Shown: positions 49,716 through 59,362 of the stretch, piece after piece
How the letters are laid out: each line of letters starts with the position of its first letter
How positions within the stretch are numbered: position 1 is the stretch's first letter
DNA from: Mayfieldus sp038040285
GTDB lineage: Bacteria > Actinomycetota > Thermoleophilia > Solirubrobacterales > 70-9
Length of the DNA: 64,000 nucleotides
NCBI GenBank assembly: GCA_038040285.1
Contig: JBBPIN010000004.1
Span: 1-64,000 of the forward strand
Direction: 5' to 3'
Position numbers and translations under genes: made by a program
The notes under the pieces: model-generated
The model's input: the letters and a program-made list of their open reading frames with translations, nothing else
Told to the model about the DNA's origin: nothing
Database searches by the model: none

Positions 49716-52177
49716 GCGAGCAGACGATCTTCTGCATCCTCGGCATGCACCGCAGCGGGACCTCGCTGGTCGCGCACGTGCTGCACGCACTGGGCCTCGA
49801 CCTCGGTCCCGAGGAGCACCTGATGCGACCGGGCCCGGCCAACCCCGCGGGTCACTGGGAGAACGAGCCGATCAACGAGATAAACGACGAGATCCTCTCG
49901 CACCTCGGGGGGACCTGGTCGCAGCCGCCCGAGCTGCCGGCGGGCTGGGAGCGCAGCGGAGATCTCGACCAGCTCCGGCGCCAGGCGCGGGAGGTGGTCG
50001 AGGCCGACTTCGGCGACTCCGATCGCTGGGGCTTCAAGGACCCGCGCAACTGCCTGACCCTGCCTTTCTGGCAGCGCCTGCTGCCGCCGATGCGCTACGT
50101 GTTCTGCCTTCGCAACCCGGTCGACGTCGCTTTCTCCCTCAACGCCCGCGAGGAGGAGCCGCTGCCGTTCGAGGAGGGGGTGGAGCTGTGGCTGACCTAC
50201 ATGCGTGCGGGGCTCGCCGCCACGGCGGCGCACCCCCTTCAGATCGTCTTCTACGAGGACCTGATGATCGACCCCGAGCCAGCGGTCCGCGAGCTTGCCG
50301 GCTTCGTCGGCATCGATCGCTCCGACGAGGGCGAGGCATTCATCCGCGCGGCGATCCGCCTCGCGGTGAGCGAGGGCCTGTGGCACCACCGCACGGCCGC
50401 CCCCAATGTGGTCGACGAGCCGCGGCTCCCCTTCCACGTGAAATCGCTCTATCTGGCTCTGCGCCTCTTCGCTCCCGGCGCGGAGAGCGTCGGGATCGAG
50501 GCGGTCGACCTGCTCGGCGCCTACGCAGTCGCCTCCGAACGCGAGAGAGCCGATCTCGAGCGGCGGCTCGCCGCACGCCGGGCCGACCTTGACCGGGTTT
50601 CGAAGGATCGCGCCCGGGAGGATCGGCTTCGCAAGAGGCTTGAGCTCGAGCTCGAGGTCACCCGCGGCGAGTTGCACGACCAGGAGCAGCGGCTTCGCGA
50701 GGAGTTCGAGACCCAGCTCGAGGCCACCCGCGAGGAGCTGCGGCGGGTGGAAGCGGCGGCTTCGGAGGCGCCTGCGGCCGCCGACGAGGAGCCCGAGAAG
50801 ACTGGCGCCGCTCGCGCCTACGACCAGCTCGTCGACGAGGTCCGGGTGCGGGCACGGGAGCTCATCCCGAAGGGGTCCACCGTCCTCGTCGCATCCAAGG
50901 GCGACGACGAGCTGCTGGAGCTCGACGGGCGCCGCGCCATGCACTTCCCGGTCGCCGTAGACGGCGGCTACCTCGGCTGGCACCCGGTCGGAGACACGGC
51001 CGTTATCGCCCAGCTCGAAGCCCTGCGCGCAAGCGGCGCCGACCACCTGCTGCTGCCGGCAACCACGATGTGGTGGCTGGACCACTACAACGGGCTGCGC
51101 CGCCACATGGAGGATCGCTACGAGGAGCTGCACCGAGACGAGCGCTGCGTCATCTACGGACTTCGCACCGAAGGTCGCAGGGATCCCAGCGGCCCAATTG
51201 CGGCGCTCAAGCGCGCGGTCTCCTCCCTGCGCTTACGCTCCGGCCGCGATCCCTCGGTGCTTGACTGGCACACCAGGATCGGGGTCGCCGACCAGGTCCC
51301 GGAGATGCCGGTCTTCGTCCCACCCGACGAGACGGAGGCGCTTCCATACCTCGACCGAAGCGTCGACATAGTCGTCGTCGCCTCGGCTGACGCGGCTCGG
51401 CTCGCCGAGGCCCGCCGCGTCGCCGCGAGCGCCGTGATCCGGATCGATCCGAGCTTCCCCGAGGCGGCTGAGCTCGAGTGGCTTTCGGGCGCGCCGAGCG
51501 GATGGGGGGAAGACGTCGGGGTGAGCCTAATCGCCGACGCCGGGCGATCGCAATGGGACGTCACCCTCGGCGCCCTCGCCGAGAGCCTGGACGATGGCTT
51601 CGCGGGAGAGCTCAGCGTGATTGCCGATGCCGCGACCCTCGAGGCAGCCAGCGAGCGGTCCGCCGCCGCCGGTGTCCAGGTGAGGCAGATCGAGGCCGCC
51701 GCCGGAGCGAGTCTCGCGCAGCGCGCCCGGCTGGCGACCGAGGCGAGCGCCAACAAGTTCCAGGTCTTCGTCACGGCCCCTGGGCTGGCGCTCCCCGACT
51801 GGCTGCCCTCGATCCTCACCCTCTTTGCCCGCAACCAAGATGCGGGAGTGGTCGGGACACGGATCCTCTCTCCCTTCGGTGATCTGGAGGAGGCGGGAGG
51901 CGTCCTGGCCGCCGACGGGTCGCGGCGGCGCCGAGGCGAGGGCGACCAGAATCCCGACCGGCCCGAGTACTGCTTCGTCCAGCGCGTTGACTTTTGCTCG
52001 GCGCCGATGCTCGCCACGACCCGCGAGGTCTTCGAGCGGCTTGGGGGCTTCGGCGACGGGGGCGTCGCGCCCGGCGACGCCCTGGTCGACTTCTCGCTGC
52101 GCGCCGGAAAGGCCGGCGCCTCCGTCTATTACCAGCCCAAGGCGCGGGTGGTGAGGATCGGGGAAGCGGACCGATGA
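49712..52177 (+). CDS. Sulfotransferase with coiled coil, WWxxHY domain and GT2-like C-terminus
   Basis: An 821-residue protein of several parts. Residues 1-260 are a PAPS-dependent sulfotransferase (5'-phosphosulfate loop ILGMHRSGTSLVAHVL; 3'-phosphate segment YVFCLRNPVDVAFSLNA). Residues 266-360 are a charged coiled coil. Residues 377-485 are the WWxxHY domain (STVLVASKGDDELLELDG, WWLDHYNGLRRHMEDRY). Residues about 530-815 look like a degenerate GT2 domain (VFVTAPGLALPDWLPSILTL, VDFCSAPMLATT). GTG 49712 overlaps the upstream stop. It probably sulfates the glycan made by its neighbours. Confidence 0.82.
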   Translation: MSEQTIFCILGMHRSGTSLVAHVLHALGLDLGPEEHLMRPGPANPAGHWENEPINEINDEILSHLGGTWSQPPELPAGWERSGDLDQLRRQAREVVEADFGDSDRWGFKDPRNCLTLPFWQRLLPPMRYVFCLRNPVDVAFSLNAREEEPLPFEEGVELWLTYMRAGLAATAAHPLQIVFYEDLMIDPEPAVRELAGFVGIDRSDEGEAFIRAAIRLAVSEGLWHHRTAAPNVVDEPRLPFHVKSLYLALRLFAPGAESVGIEAVDLLGAYAVASERERADLERRLAARRADLDRVSKDRAREDRLRKRLELELEVTRGELHDQEQRLREEFETQLEATREELRRVEAAASEAPAAADEEPEKTGAARAYDQLVDEVRVRARELIPKGSTVLVASKGDDELLELDGRRAMHFPVAVDGGYLGWHPVGDTAVIAQLEALRASGADHLLLPATTMWWLDHYNGLRRHMEDRYEELHRDERCVIYGLRTEGRRDPSGPIAALKRAVSSLRLRSGRDPSVLDWHTRIGVADQVPEMPVFVPPDETEALPYLDRSVDIVVVASADAARLAEARRVAASAVIRIDPSFPEAAELEWLSGAPSGWGEDVGVSLIADAGRSQWDVTLGALAESLDDGFAGELSVIADAATLEAASERSAAAGVQVRQIEAAAGASLAQRARLATEASANKFQVFVTAPGLALPDWLPSILTLFARNQDAGVVGTRILSPFGDLEEAGGVLAADGSRRRRGEGDQNPDRPEYCFVQRVDFCSAPMLATTREVFERLGGFGDGGVAPGDALVDFSLRAGKAGASVYYQPKARVVRIGEADR

Positions 52178-54630
52178 GCCCGGGACGCGCCCTGGTCATC
52201 TCGCCGCGCCTGCCCGAGTTCGACCGCGAAAGCGGGCTGCTGCGGGTCTCGCACCTGATCGACATGCTCCTGCGTCGGGGCTGGAAGGTGACGTTCGGCT
52301 GCCTTCGCACGCCGACCGACCCGGAGCGCTACGCCTACGAGCTCGAGCAGCGGGGCGTCGAGACGCACGCCCCGCTGAAGAGCATCGACTCGATCAGCGA
52401 CGTGAGCGAGTTCAGGCTCGCGATCCTCGCCTTCTGGCACGTCGCCGAGAAGTTCATCCCCGAGCTGCGGGAGGCAGCGCCATCGGCGCGCCTCGTTGTC
52501 GACTCGATCGACCTTCATTTCGTCCGCGAGATGCGCGACCAGCTTCGCTTCGAGCCGGGATCGCCGCCGGGGCAGCTCGACGCGGACCAGGCGGAGACCC
52601 TGATGAAGGAGATCAACACCTACGCAGCCGCCGATGCGGTGCTCACGGTCTCCGAGAAGGAGGCGGCGCTGATCAACGACCTCACCGCGCAGCCCCGCCT
52701 CGCGATGAGCCTCCCCGACGCCGAGGAGCTTCCACGCTCGCCGGTGCCGCTGCGCGACAGGCGGGGGATCCTCTTCCTCGGCAACTTCCTGCATGCGCCC
52801 AACTGCGACGCCGCGGAATACCTCTGCCAGGAGATCATTCCCCGCCTCGATCGGTCGTTGCTGGAGGAGCACCCGCTCTCGATCGTCGGCACGGCGGCGG
52901 AGGAGCACGTCCGAAATCTCGCCGGAGGGCTCGCCCCCGTGAAGACGGTCGGCTGGGTGCCATCGGTCCTGCCCTACCTAAACGCGGCGCGGGTCTCCGT
53001 GGTCCCGCTCCGCTACGGCGCGGGGACCAAGCGCAAGATCGTCCAGGCGCTGATGGTGGGCACGCCGACCGTCACCACCCCGGTCGGCGCCGAGGGGCTG
53101 GGCGTCCAGGATGGGCGCCAGGTCCTGATCGCCGACGATTCATACGCCTTCGCCAGGGCGATCGAGCGCCTGTTGCGTCGGCCGCTCACATGGTGGGGGC
53201 TCGCGCGCCGCGGTCGCAGGCACATGCTCGGGCTGCACGGACGCGCAGTCATCGAGGCCCGCTTCGATCTGATGCTCGAGGACGTTCTGGCGCGACCCGT
53301 CCGGCCGGCAGCCTCCGAAGAGGCGGTCGAGGACCGCGGAGATGGCGTGGCGCGATCGCCCGAGTACGCTGAGCTCGTCGCCCAGGTTCGCGAGGCCGTC
53401 GAGTCCGACGTGCCGGCGGGCGCCAAGGTGCTCGTCGCGACCCGCGGCGACGACGGGTTCCTCGCCTTCGAGGGACGGACGGGCTGGCACTTCCCGCGCA
53501 ACTCCGACGGACGCTACGCCGGCCATTACCCCGCCGACAGCGAGGCGGCGATCGCCCACCTCGAGGAGCTGCGGGAGAAGGGCGCCACGCACCTGGCGCT
53601 GCCCGAGACCGCGTTCTGGTGGATGAACCACTACGAGGAGCTCAACGGCCACCTCGAGGCCTCCTACCCGCGGATCCGAAGCGACGAGCAGGTGATTATT
53701 TGGGAGCTCAGCGGCGAACGACCCTCTGTCCCGGCCGAGCCGGAATCGCAGCAAGCGGGCGAGGCCGCCGGCCGCAGCGACGGCGCAGCCCCTGATGAGC
53801 GCGGCGAGGAACCGAGGCCGGAGGCGATCCCAGTCGAGGTCACGCCCGAGCTGATCCAGAGGTTGCAGCCGGCGGCGCTCCCGGCGGCCTCGCGCCACCG
53901 CGTGGCTGCCAGGGGCCGGCGGGCGCTGGTTCTCGGCGTCTATTTGACCGGCAAGCCGAACACGGCCGAGCACGTCGCGGCGACGCTTGCCGAAGCCCGC
54001 GCCGTCGAGGTCAGCCAGCGCTGGGTCGCCCTTGGTGAGGCGCCGGCGGACGGAGACCTGGGTGCCGTGACGACCCTCGCGGTGAGCGAGGCAACGCCCA
54101 AGTACGCGCTGCTCAACCGCCTTCTCGCGGACGAGGACCTCGAGAGCTACGACTTCGTCATCACCACTGACGACGACATCGTCCTGCCCGAGGGGTTTCT
54201 CGACCTCTTCCTCGGAATCCAAACGTCGGCCGGCTACTCGCTTGCCCAGCCCGCCCGCACCCACAACTCCTTCGTCGACCATCCGATCGTCCTCCAGCAG
54301 CGCGGCGTCCTTGCCCGTCAGACGCTGTTCGTGGAGATCGGTCCCATGGTGAGCTTCGGCCGCGACATCTACGAGCTCGTCTTCCCCTTCGACGAGTCGA
54401 ATCCGATGGGGTGGGGGTTCGAGAACGTCTGGGCCCGCCTCCTTTACGAACGCGGGAAGCAGGAGGGGATCGTCGACGCCGTCCCCGTCGACCACAGCAT
54501 CCGGCCCCCGGTCGCGCACTACACGTGGTCGGATGCGAACGCCGCGCGAGACCGCTACCTCGCGCGGCATCCCCACTTCCCCTACGAGGACTGCTTCCGC
54601 GTCTTCGATGTCGTCGCGGTCGACCGATGA
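52174..54630 (+). CDS. GT4-like glycosyltransferase with WWxxHY domain and second GT-like domain
   Basis: An 818-residue protein. Residues 1-385 are a GT-B glycosyltransferase (ISPRLPEFDRESGLLRVSHL, FLGNFLHAPNCDAAEYL, LRYGAGTKRKIVQALMVGTP). Residues 405-512 are the WWxxHY domain (AKVLVATRGDDGFL, WWMNHYEELNGHLEASY). After a Glu/Pro-rich linker, residues about 600-815 form another GT-like domain (YDFVITTDDDIVLPEGFLDL, GWGFENVWARLL), similar in outline to DUF707-type proteins. ATG 52174 overlaps the preceding stop (ATGA). Confidence 0.82.
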   Translation: MSPGRALVISPRLPEFDRESGLLRVSHLIDMLLRRGWKVTFGCLRTPTDPERYAYELEQRGVETHAPLKSIDSISDVSEFRLAILAFWHVAEKFIPELREAAPSARLVVDSIDLHFVREMRDQLRFEPGSPPGQLDADQAETLMKEINTYAAADAVLTVSEKEAALINDLTAQPRLAMSLPDAEELPRSPVPLRDRRGILFLGNFLHAPNCDAAEYLCQEIIPRLDRSLLEEHPLSIVGTAAEEHVRNLAGGLAPVKTVGWVPSVLPYLNAARVSVVPLRYGAGTKRKIVQALMVGTPTVTTPVGAEGLGVQDGRQVLIADDSYAFARAIERLLRRPLTWWGLARRGRRHMLGLHGRAVIEARFDLMLEDVLARPVRPAASEEAVEDRGDGVARSPEYAELVAQVREAVESDVPAGAKVLVATRGDDGFLAFEGRTGWHFPRNSDGRYAGHYPADSEAAIAHLEELREKGATHLALPETAFWWMNHYEELNGHLEASYPRIRSDEQVIIWELSGERPSVPAEPESQQAGEAAGRSDGAAPDERGEEPRPEAIPVEVTPELIQRLQPAALPAASRHRVAARGRRALVLGVYLTGKPNTAEHVAATLAEARAVEVSQRWVALGEAPADGDLGAVTTLAVSEATPKYALLNRLLADEDLESYDFVITTDDDIVLPEGFLDLFLGIQTSAGYSLAQPARTHNSFVDHPIVLQQRGVLARQTLFVEIGPMVSFGRDIYELVFPFDESNPMGWGFENVWARLLYERGKQEGIVDAVPVDHSIRPPVAHYTWSDANAARDRYLARHPHFPYEDCFRVFDVVAVDR

Positions 54631-55358
54631 CGCCGCACCGCTACCTCTTCGTCCACATGCAGAAGACCGCGGGCATGGCGCTGCGCCACAGGCTGATCAA
54701 TCACTTCGGCGAGGCGGCGGTCTATCCGATCAGGGGCGTGGACGGCAGGGACCCGGTGAAGCTCGTGCTCTCGACCGACTACCTGCGCGAGCGACTGGCG
54801 GCGCGCGGCGATGAAGTCCAGGTCATAACCGGCCACTTCCCGCTCTGCACGACGGAGCTGATCGGCGGCCGCGTCACCACCCTGACGCTGCTGCGCGAAC
54901 CGGTCGAGCGCACGCTCTCCTACCTGCGCCACCATCGCGAGAACGAGGAAGCCGACCGGCACAAGTCGCTGGAGCAAATCTACGACGACCCCTTCCGCTT
55001 CCACGGCTTCGCCCACAACCACATGACTAAGATGCTCTCCCTGACGCCCGCAGAGATGACCGACGGGATGCTGACCCGGGTGGAGTTCACTCGCGACCGC
55101 CTCGAGCGCGCCAAGGAGGCGCTCGCCGGCATCGACGCCTTCGGACTTCAGGAGCGCTTCGAGGGCTTCTGCGAGCAGCTAAGCGCCCGCTTCGCCTGGC
55201 GCCTGGGCGAGCCGCAGATCGTCAACACGTCCGTGCCGGTCGATGTCCCCGGGAGCTTCCGCGCCCAGATCGCCGGGGACAACGCCTTCGACATCGAGCT
55301 GTACGAGTTCGCCGAGGAGCTGCTCGCCACCCGCGACATTGCGGAGGTGGCCGGATGA
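54627..55358 (+). CDS. Sulfotransferase family protein
   Basis: A 243-residue sulfotransferase of the Sulfotransfer_2/heparan-sulfotransferase-like type. The PAPS-binding loop is LFVHMQKTAGMALRHRL and the 3'-phosphate segment is LLREPVERTLSYLRHH. Central HNHMTKMLSL and a C-terminal AFGLQERFEGFCEQL match the family. It is a stand-alone enzyme, in contrast to the fused ones on either side, and its ATG overlaps the upstream stop. It would transfer sulfate from PAPS to a glycan hydroxyl. Confidence 0.85.
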   Translation: MTPHRYLFVHMQKTAGMALRHRLINHFGEAAVYPIRGVDGRDPVKLVLSTDYLRERLAARGDEVQVITGHFPLCTTELIGGRVTTLTLLREPVERTLSYLRHHRENEEADRHKSLEQIYDDPFRFHGFAHNHMTKMLSLTPAEMTDGMLTRVEFTRDRLERAKEALAGIDAFGLQERFEGFCEQLSARFAWRLGEPQIVNTSVPVDVPGSFRAQIAGDNAFDIELYEFAEELLATRDIAEVAG

Positions 55359-57334
55359 TCGAGTCCAGCTCCGACCGCCCGCTGATCAGCGTCGTCATTC
55401 CCACATACCAGCGCGCGCCGTTGCTCGAGCGCTCGCTGGAGAGCCTCACCGAGCAGACGCTGCCGCGCTCCCAGTTCGAGGTCGTCGTCATTGACGACGG
55501 CTCGAGCGACTGGACCGAGACCATCTGTAACCGCATAGCCGAGGAGATCCAGCTCCGCCGCCTGCGGATCGTGAACTCCGGCATCTCGGCGGCCAAGAAC
55601 CTCGGGCTGTTCGTCTCACGGGCGCCGCTGGTGCTGTTCTTCGACGACGACGACACAGCCGACCCGGGGTTGCTCGAAGCACACGTCGAGGCCCACCGGG
55701 CCCATCCGGAGGAGAACGTGGCGGTGCTCGGTTACACGACCTGGGCCCACGAGCTCGAGGTGACCCCGCTGATGGAGTACGTGACCGAGATCGGGCAGCT
55801 CCTGTTCGCCTACCACACGGTCGAAGACGGCGATATGCGTGACCACACCTACTTCTGGGGCGGCCGCTCGTCGGCCAAGCGCTCCTTCCTCGCCCAGCAC
55901 GGGTCGTTTCACCAGGACTTCCCCGCGATCATCGAGGACATCGAGCTCGGATTCCGCCTCGCCAAGCACGGCTTGAAGGTCTTCCACACCCGCTCCGCGC
56001 GCAGCTACATGCTGCGCGCCCCAGCGTTCGACGAGTTCGCGCGACGCTGCGTGAAGCGGGGGCGCGGCCTTTGGCTGTTCAACGCGCGCCACGGCGAAGA
56101 TCCGGAGGTAAGGCGCTACTGCCGCGTCGAGGAGGCGATCGCGAAGTGGCCGAATCTCGCCCCGGCGCTGGACGCGAAGATGGCGCTGGTGCGCGAACTC
56201 GAGGGGCGTCACTCCGACGCGGGCGAGCTGGAGGAGAGCGAGCTGGCCGAGCTACGCGAGCTCTATGGGTGGATCTTCGAGGCGCTTCAGGCGAAGGGGA
56301 TCGCCGAGGCGGCAGCGGAGGCAAAGGAGGCTCGCGAGCCCAGCCGGGCAGAGCCTGCGCGCCTGCCGGAGATCTGCCCTGAACCGGTATTCATCATCGG
56401 GGCGCCGAGGTCAGGCTCGAGCATCCTCGCGTGGTCGCTGGCCCAGCACAGCGAGCTGTGGACCCACACCAAGTCTGACGTCTTCTTCTACATGCTCGAA
56501 TACCCGAACCTGGAGCGTGCCTTCGAGACCTCCCTGGAGCGGCCGGACAGCGGCTGGCTCGGCAACCACGGCATCACCGTCGATCAGTTTCTCGCCCACA
56601 TCGGCATGGGCCTGAACGCGCTTGTCACCTCCGCCGCGGGAGGACGGCGGTGGGTCGATCAGACCCCTGCCAACACCTACGTCGTCGAGCGTCTCGGGCG
56701 CTTGTTTCCGCAGGCCCGCTTCATCCATCTGCTCAGGGACGGGCGGCGGGTCGTGCACTCGATGATCAACTTCCAGCGCGTCCTCGGGGATGCCGAGAAC
56801 GTCGAGAAGTGGAGAAGCTCGGGTCGCCTGCCGAGCTGGGCGGCCGACTTTCGCGAGGCCTGTCAGACCTGGGCCGGCTTGACGCACCTTGCGAGCGAGT
56901 TCTGCTGCGAGAATCCCGAGCGTACGTTCACGGTCACCAACGAGCGCCTGATCACCGATTCCGATGGCGCCATGCACGACCTGCTCGAGTTCCTCAGCCT
57001 GCGCCAGGAGCCGGGGCCGGCGGAGCTCCTGCGCACGCAGCGGATCAACTCGAGCTTCGTGGGAACGGGAAGGGCCGAGCTTGCGCCGCCTGCGCTCAGC
57101 GAGCCCTGGCTGGAGTGGCTTCCCGAGCAGAGGCATCTCTTCATGGAGGAGGCAGGAGAGCTGATGGTGAGCTGCGGTTTCGCGACCGAGGCCGAGCTCG
57201 TGGCCTGGGCGGACGCCTCCGGCGGCGTGACCGCGAGCGGCGGCGGGCAGGCGAACGGCGACGGTCGGACGCCCAGCGAAATCCCACTCGATGAGCTGGG
57301 GAGCCGTGCGGACGTCCCTCGCCCGGGTGACTGA
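55355..57334 (+). CDS. GT2 glycosyltransferase fused to sulfotransferase
   Basis: A 659-residue bifunctional protein. Residues 8-290 are a GT2 domain (ISVVIPTYQRAPLLERSLES, VVIDDGSSDWTE, FFDDDDTADPGLLEAH). A helical linker precedes residues 345-640, a PAPS sulfotransferase (VFIIGAPRSGSSILAWSL; FIHLLRDGRRVVHSMINF). ATG 55355 overlaps the previous stop. Adding a sugar and its sulfate on one chain would guarantee modification of that residue. The tail after 630 is Gly/Ser-rich and disordered. Confidence 0.87.
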   Translation: MIESSSDRPLISVVIPTYQRAPLLERSLESLTEQTLPRSQFEVVVIDDGSSDWTETICNRIAEEIQLRRLRIVNSGISAAKNLGLFVSRAPLVLFFDDDDTADPGLLEAHVEAHRAHPEENVAVLGYTTWAHELEVTPLMEYVTEIGQLLFAYHTVEDGDMRDHTYFWGGRSSAKRSFLAQHGSFHQDFPAIIEDIELGFRLAKHGLKVFHTRSARSYMLRAPAFDEFARRCVKRGRGLWLFNARHGEDPEVRRYCRVEEAIAKWPNLAPALDAKMALVRELEGRHSDAGELEESELAELRELYGWIFEALQAKGIAEAAAEAKEAREPSRAEPARLPEICPEPVFIIGAPRSGSSILAWSLAQHSELWTHTKSDVFFYMLEYPNLERAFETSLERPDSGWLGNHGITVDQFLAHIGMGLNALVTSAAGGRRWVDQTPANTYVVERLGRLFPQARFIHLLRDGRRVVHSMINFQRVLGDAENVEKWRSSGRLPSWAADFREACQTWAGLTHLASEFCCENPERTFTVTNERLITDSDGAMHDLLEFLSLRQEPGPAELLRTQRINSSFVGTGRAELAPPALSEPWLEWLPEQRHLFMEEAGELMVSCGFATEAELVAWADASGGVTASGGGQANGDGRTPSEIPLDELGSRADVPRPGD

Positions 57335-57355
57335 TCCCTCTCCGGGCCAGGTCAA

Positions 57356-58579
57356 ATGTCCGCGGACTGGCGCCGCTCGCGGCGCGCCGTTGCGGTGAGA
57401 AGGCGAGACGAGCGGCCACTGGTCGCGCTCGCCGCCCTGCTTTGGATCGCCGCTGTGGTCGCGGCTCTGCTGGTGCAGATTGGCGAGGACCACGGCCTGC
57501 TGGGAAACGCGTTCTTTCCGGGAGTGCCGCGCCTGCCGGAGACGGCATGCCCGGGCCAGGCGATCGGCGTGGACTCGACGCTCGCCTTCGAGAGCGACGA
57601 CCGCGGCCGCGCGGAGACGGTCACCGCGATACGCAAGTTCCTGAGGCCGCAGGTGGTCAGGGACGCGCTTCTGTGGCACCAGGTCGAGCCGGTGCAGGGC
57701 CAGTTCAACTGGAGCGTTTCCGACAGCATCGTGGCGGACCTGCGGGAGGCGGGGATTGAGCCGCTGCTCGTGGTCCTTGGCTCGCCGCCGTGGGCGAACG
57801 GCGTGCCCCTGTCGACGCCCCAGCACTATCTCTACGTTCCCCCGCGCGGCCCGGCGCTGGACGCGTGGCTGGCGCACTACTCGGACTTCCTCGCCGCCGC
57901 GGTCGAGCGCTACAAGGGCTTCGTCAGGCGCTGGGAAATCTGGAACGAGTCCAACATGGAGGCCTTTTGGCATCCGCGGCCGGACCCGGCCGCGTACCGC
58001 CAGATGTATGAGACCCTGCGCCGGACGATCCTCATGGTGGACCCGAATGCCGAGGTCTCCGTCGGCGGGCTCGGAGGGCTGACCTCCGCCTCGCCCCCCA
58101 GCATCCCGGGTCGGTCCTTCCTCCGCCGCCTCGCCCGCACGGACCAGCCGCTCGGGACCGTCGCGATACATCCATACGCCACCAGCGATCACGCCCCGGG
58201 CGTCCATGTGCCCGGCGAGAACAACTTCGACGACGTCGCGGCGATACGCCGCCTGCTCGCCGCTGAAGGGGAGAAGGCGCGGATCTGGGTGACCGAGTGG
58301 GGATGGTCGAGCGCCACGGTCGGCAGACGTCGCCAGGCGCACTACCTCAACCAGTCGCTGGAGATGCTTCGACGCCACTATCCGTTCGTCCGCCTGGCGA
58401 CCTACTTCGTCGACCGGAACCTGCCCCCCCAGTACTTCCAGGGCCTGCTCACGCAGGACCTGAAGCCGAAGCCCGCGGCACGCGTCTTCCGGAGGTATGC
58501 TGATCTTGCCGCTTCGCGCTGCGCCGCGGGGGGCGATTCACGACAGCGCCCGCCATCCCGGCGGGCCAACCGTGGCTGA
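57356..58579 (+). CDS. Membrane-anchored glycoside hydrolase (GH39-like)
   Basis: A 407-residue protein with one N-terminal helix (LVALAALLWIAAVVAALLV) and an outward TIM barrel. The retaining-glycosidase residues are visible: acid/base E198 in WEIWNESN and nucleophile E314 in WVTEWGWSS, in the order and spacing of clan GH-A (GH39 or GH5-like). It may trim or release the polysaccharide at the cell surface. It follows the GT2-sulfotransferase gene by 21 bp. Confidence 0.85.
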   Translation: MSADWRRSRRAVAVRRRDERPLVALAALLWIAAVVAALLVQIGEDHGLLGNAFFPGVPRLPETACPGQAIGVDSTLAFESDDRGRAETVTAIRKFLRPQVVRDALLWHQVEPVQGQFNWSVSDSIVADLREAGIEPLLVVLGSPPWANGVPLSTPQHYLYVPPRGPALDAWLAHYSDFLAAAVERYKGFVRRWEIWNESNMEAFWHPRPDPAAYRQMYETLRRTILMVDPNAEVSVGGLGGLTSASPPSIPGRSFLRRLARTDQPLGTVAIHPYATSDHAPGVHVPGENNFDDVAAIRRLLAAEGEKARIWVTEWGWSSATVGRRRQAHYLNQSLEMLRRHYPFVRLATYFVDRNLPPQYFQGLLTQDLKPKPAARVFRRYADLAASRCAAGGDSRQRPPSRRANRG

Positions 58580-58623
58580 AGGTCACCAGCGAAGTTTGCT
58601 GCATCTTGGGAAGATGATTTGCC

Positions 58624-59352
58624 ATGGATGAGCCTCAGGGGAGCGCATCCGCTCCAGGCACGCCCACGGCATCGTCCGCCGGTGACCAGCCCGGCCAGGA
58701 TTCCTCCGTCGGGAGCGGTGGCGATGCCCGCGCACTGCTCGCCGACTTGCCGCGACTGCACCGCTGGGGGGGCAGCGAGCAGGTTGGCGGCCTTAATCAG
58801 GTGCTTGGCGAACGCATGATCACGGAAGTCTCGCGTTACGAGTCTCCGCGCGTGATCGAGACCGGCGCGGGCGCGACGACGCTTTTGTTCTGCTGCTTGG
58901 GCCCCACGGCGGTCACGAGCATCGCGCCGGACGCCGAGCTTCACGAGCGCATCCTCGCGGAGGCGGCGGCTCGCGAGATCTCCGTCGATCCCCTGCGTTA
59001 TGTCTGCGAGCGCTCGGAGGTCGCGCTACCGCAACTGGCGGACGAAGGCGATCAATTCGACGTCGGGCTGATCGACGGGGGCCACAACTGGCCCTCCGTG
59101 TTCGTCGACTTCTGTTACATCAACATGATGATGCCCGCGGGCGGGACGCTGTTCGTAGACGACGTTCACCTGTACTCGGTCTCGCAGCTCTACCTCCTCC
59201 TCCGCCAGCAAGAGGAGTTCGAATACGTCACCCTGGACGACAAGCTGGCGACCTTCCGCAAGCTCGTCTGGAGTCCGTTCCTTCCCGAATGGACCGAGGA
59301 GCCGTACATCGCGCAGAACAGCACGGTTCCACCAGAGAGCCTCCCGGGCTGA
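58624..59352 (+). CDS. Class I SAM-dependent methyltransferase-like protein
   Basis: A 242-residue protein with a low-complexity N-terminal 35 residues and a Rossmann-like methyltransferase core: VIETGAGATTLLFCCLG (motif I), FDVGLIDGGHNWPSVFVDF and MMPAGGTLFVDDVHLYS. It resembles the O-methyltransferase 24/MycF style with IDG-H for metal or acceptor binding. It is the last + strand gene of the cluster and converges with another methyltransferase gene. The acceptor is presumably a sugar hydroxyl. Confidence 0.8.
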   Translation: MDEPQGSASAPGTPTASSAGDQPGQDSSVGSGGDARALLADLPRLHRWGGSEQVGGLNQVLGERMITEVSRYESPRVIETGAGATTLLFCCLGPTAVTSIAPDAELHERILAEAAAREISVDPLRYVCERSEVALPQLADEGDQFDVGLIDGGHNWPSVFVDFCYINMMMPAGGTLFVDDVHLYSVSQLYLLLRQQEEFEYVTLDDKLATFRKLVWSPFLPEWTEEPYIAQNSTVPPESLPG

Positions 59353-59362
59353 CGTCGCGAGC

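Noticed and set aside
56411..58378. 655-codon open frame on - across the GT2-sulfotransferase and GH39-like genes
   Set aside because: Crosses two genes with recognised active sites; the translated sequence is low-information Arg/Gly-rich.
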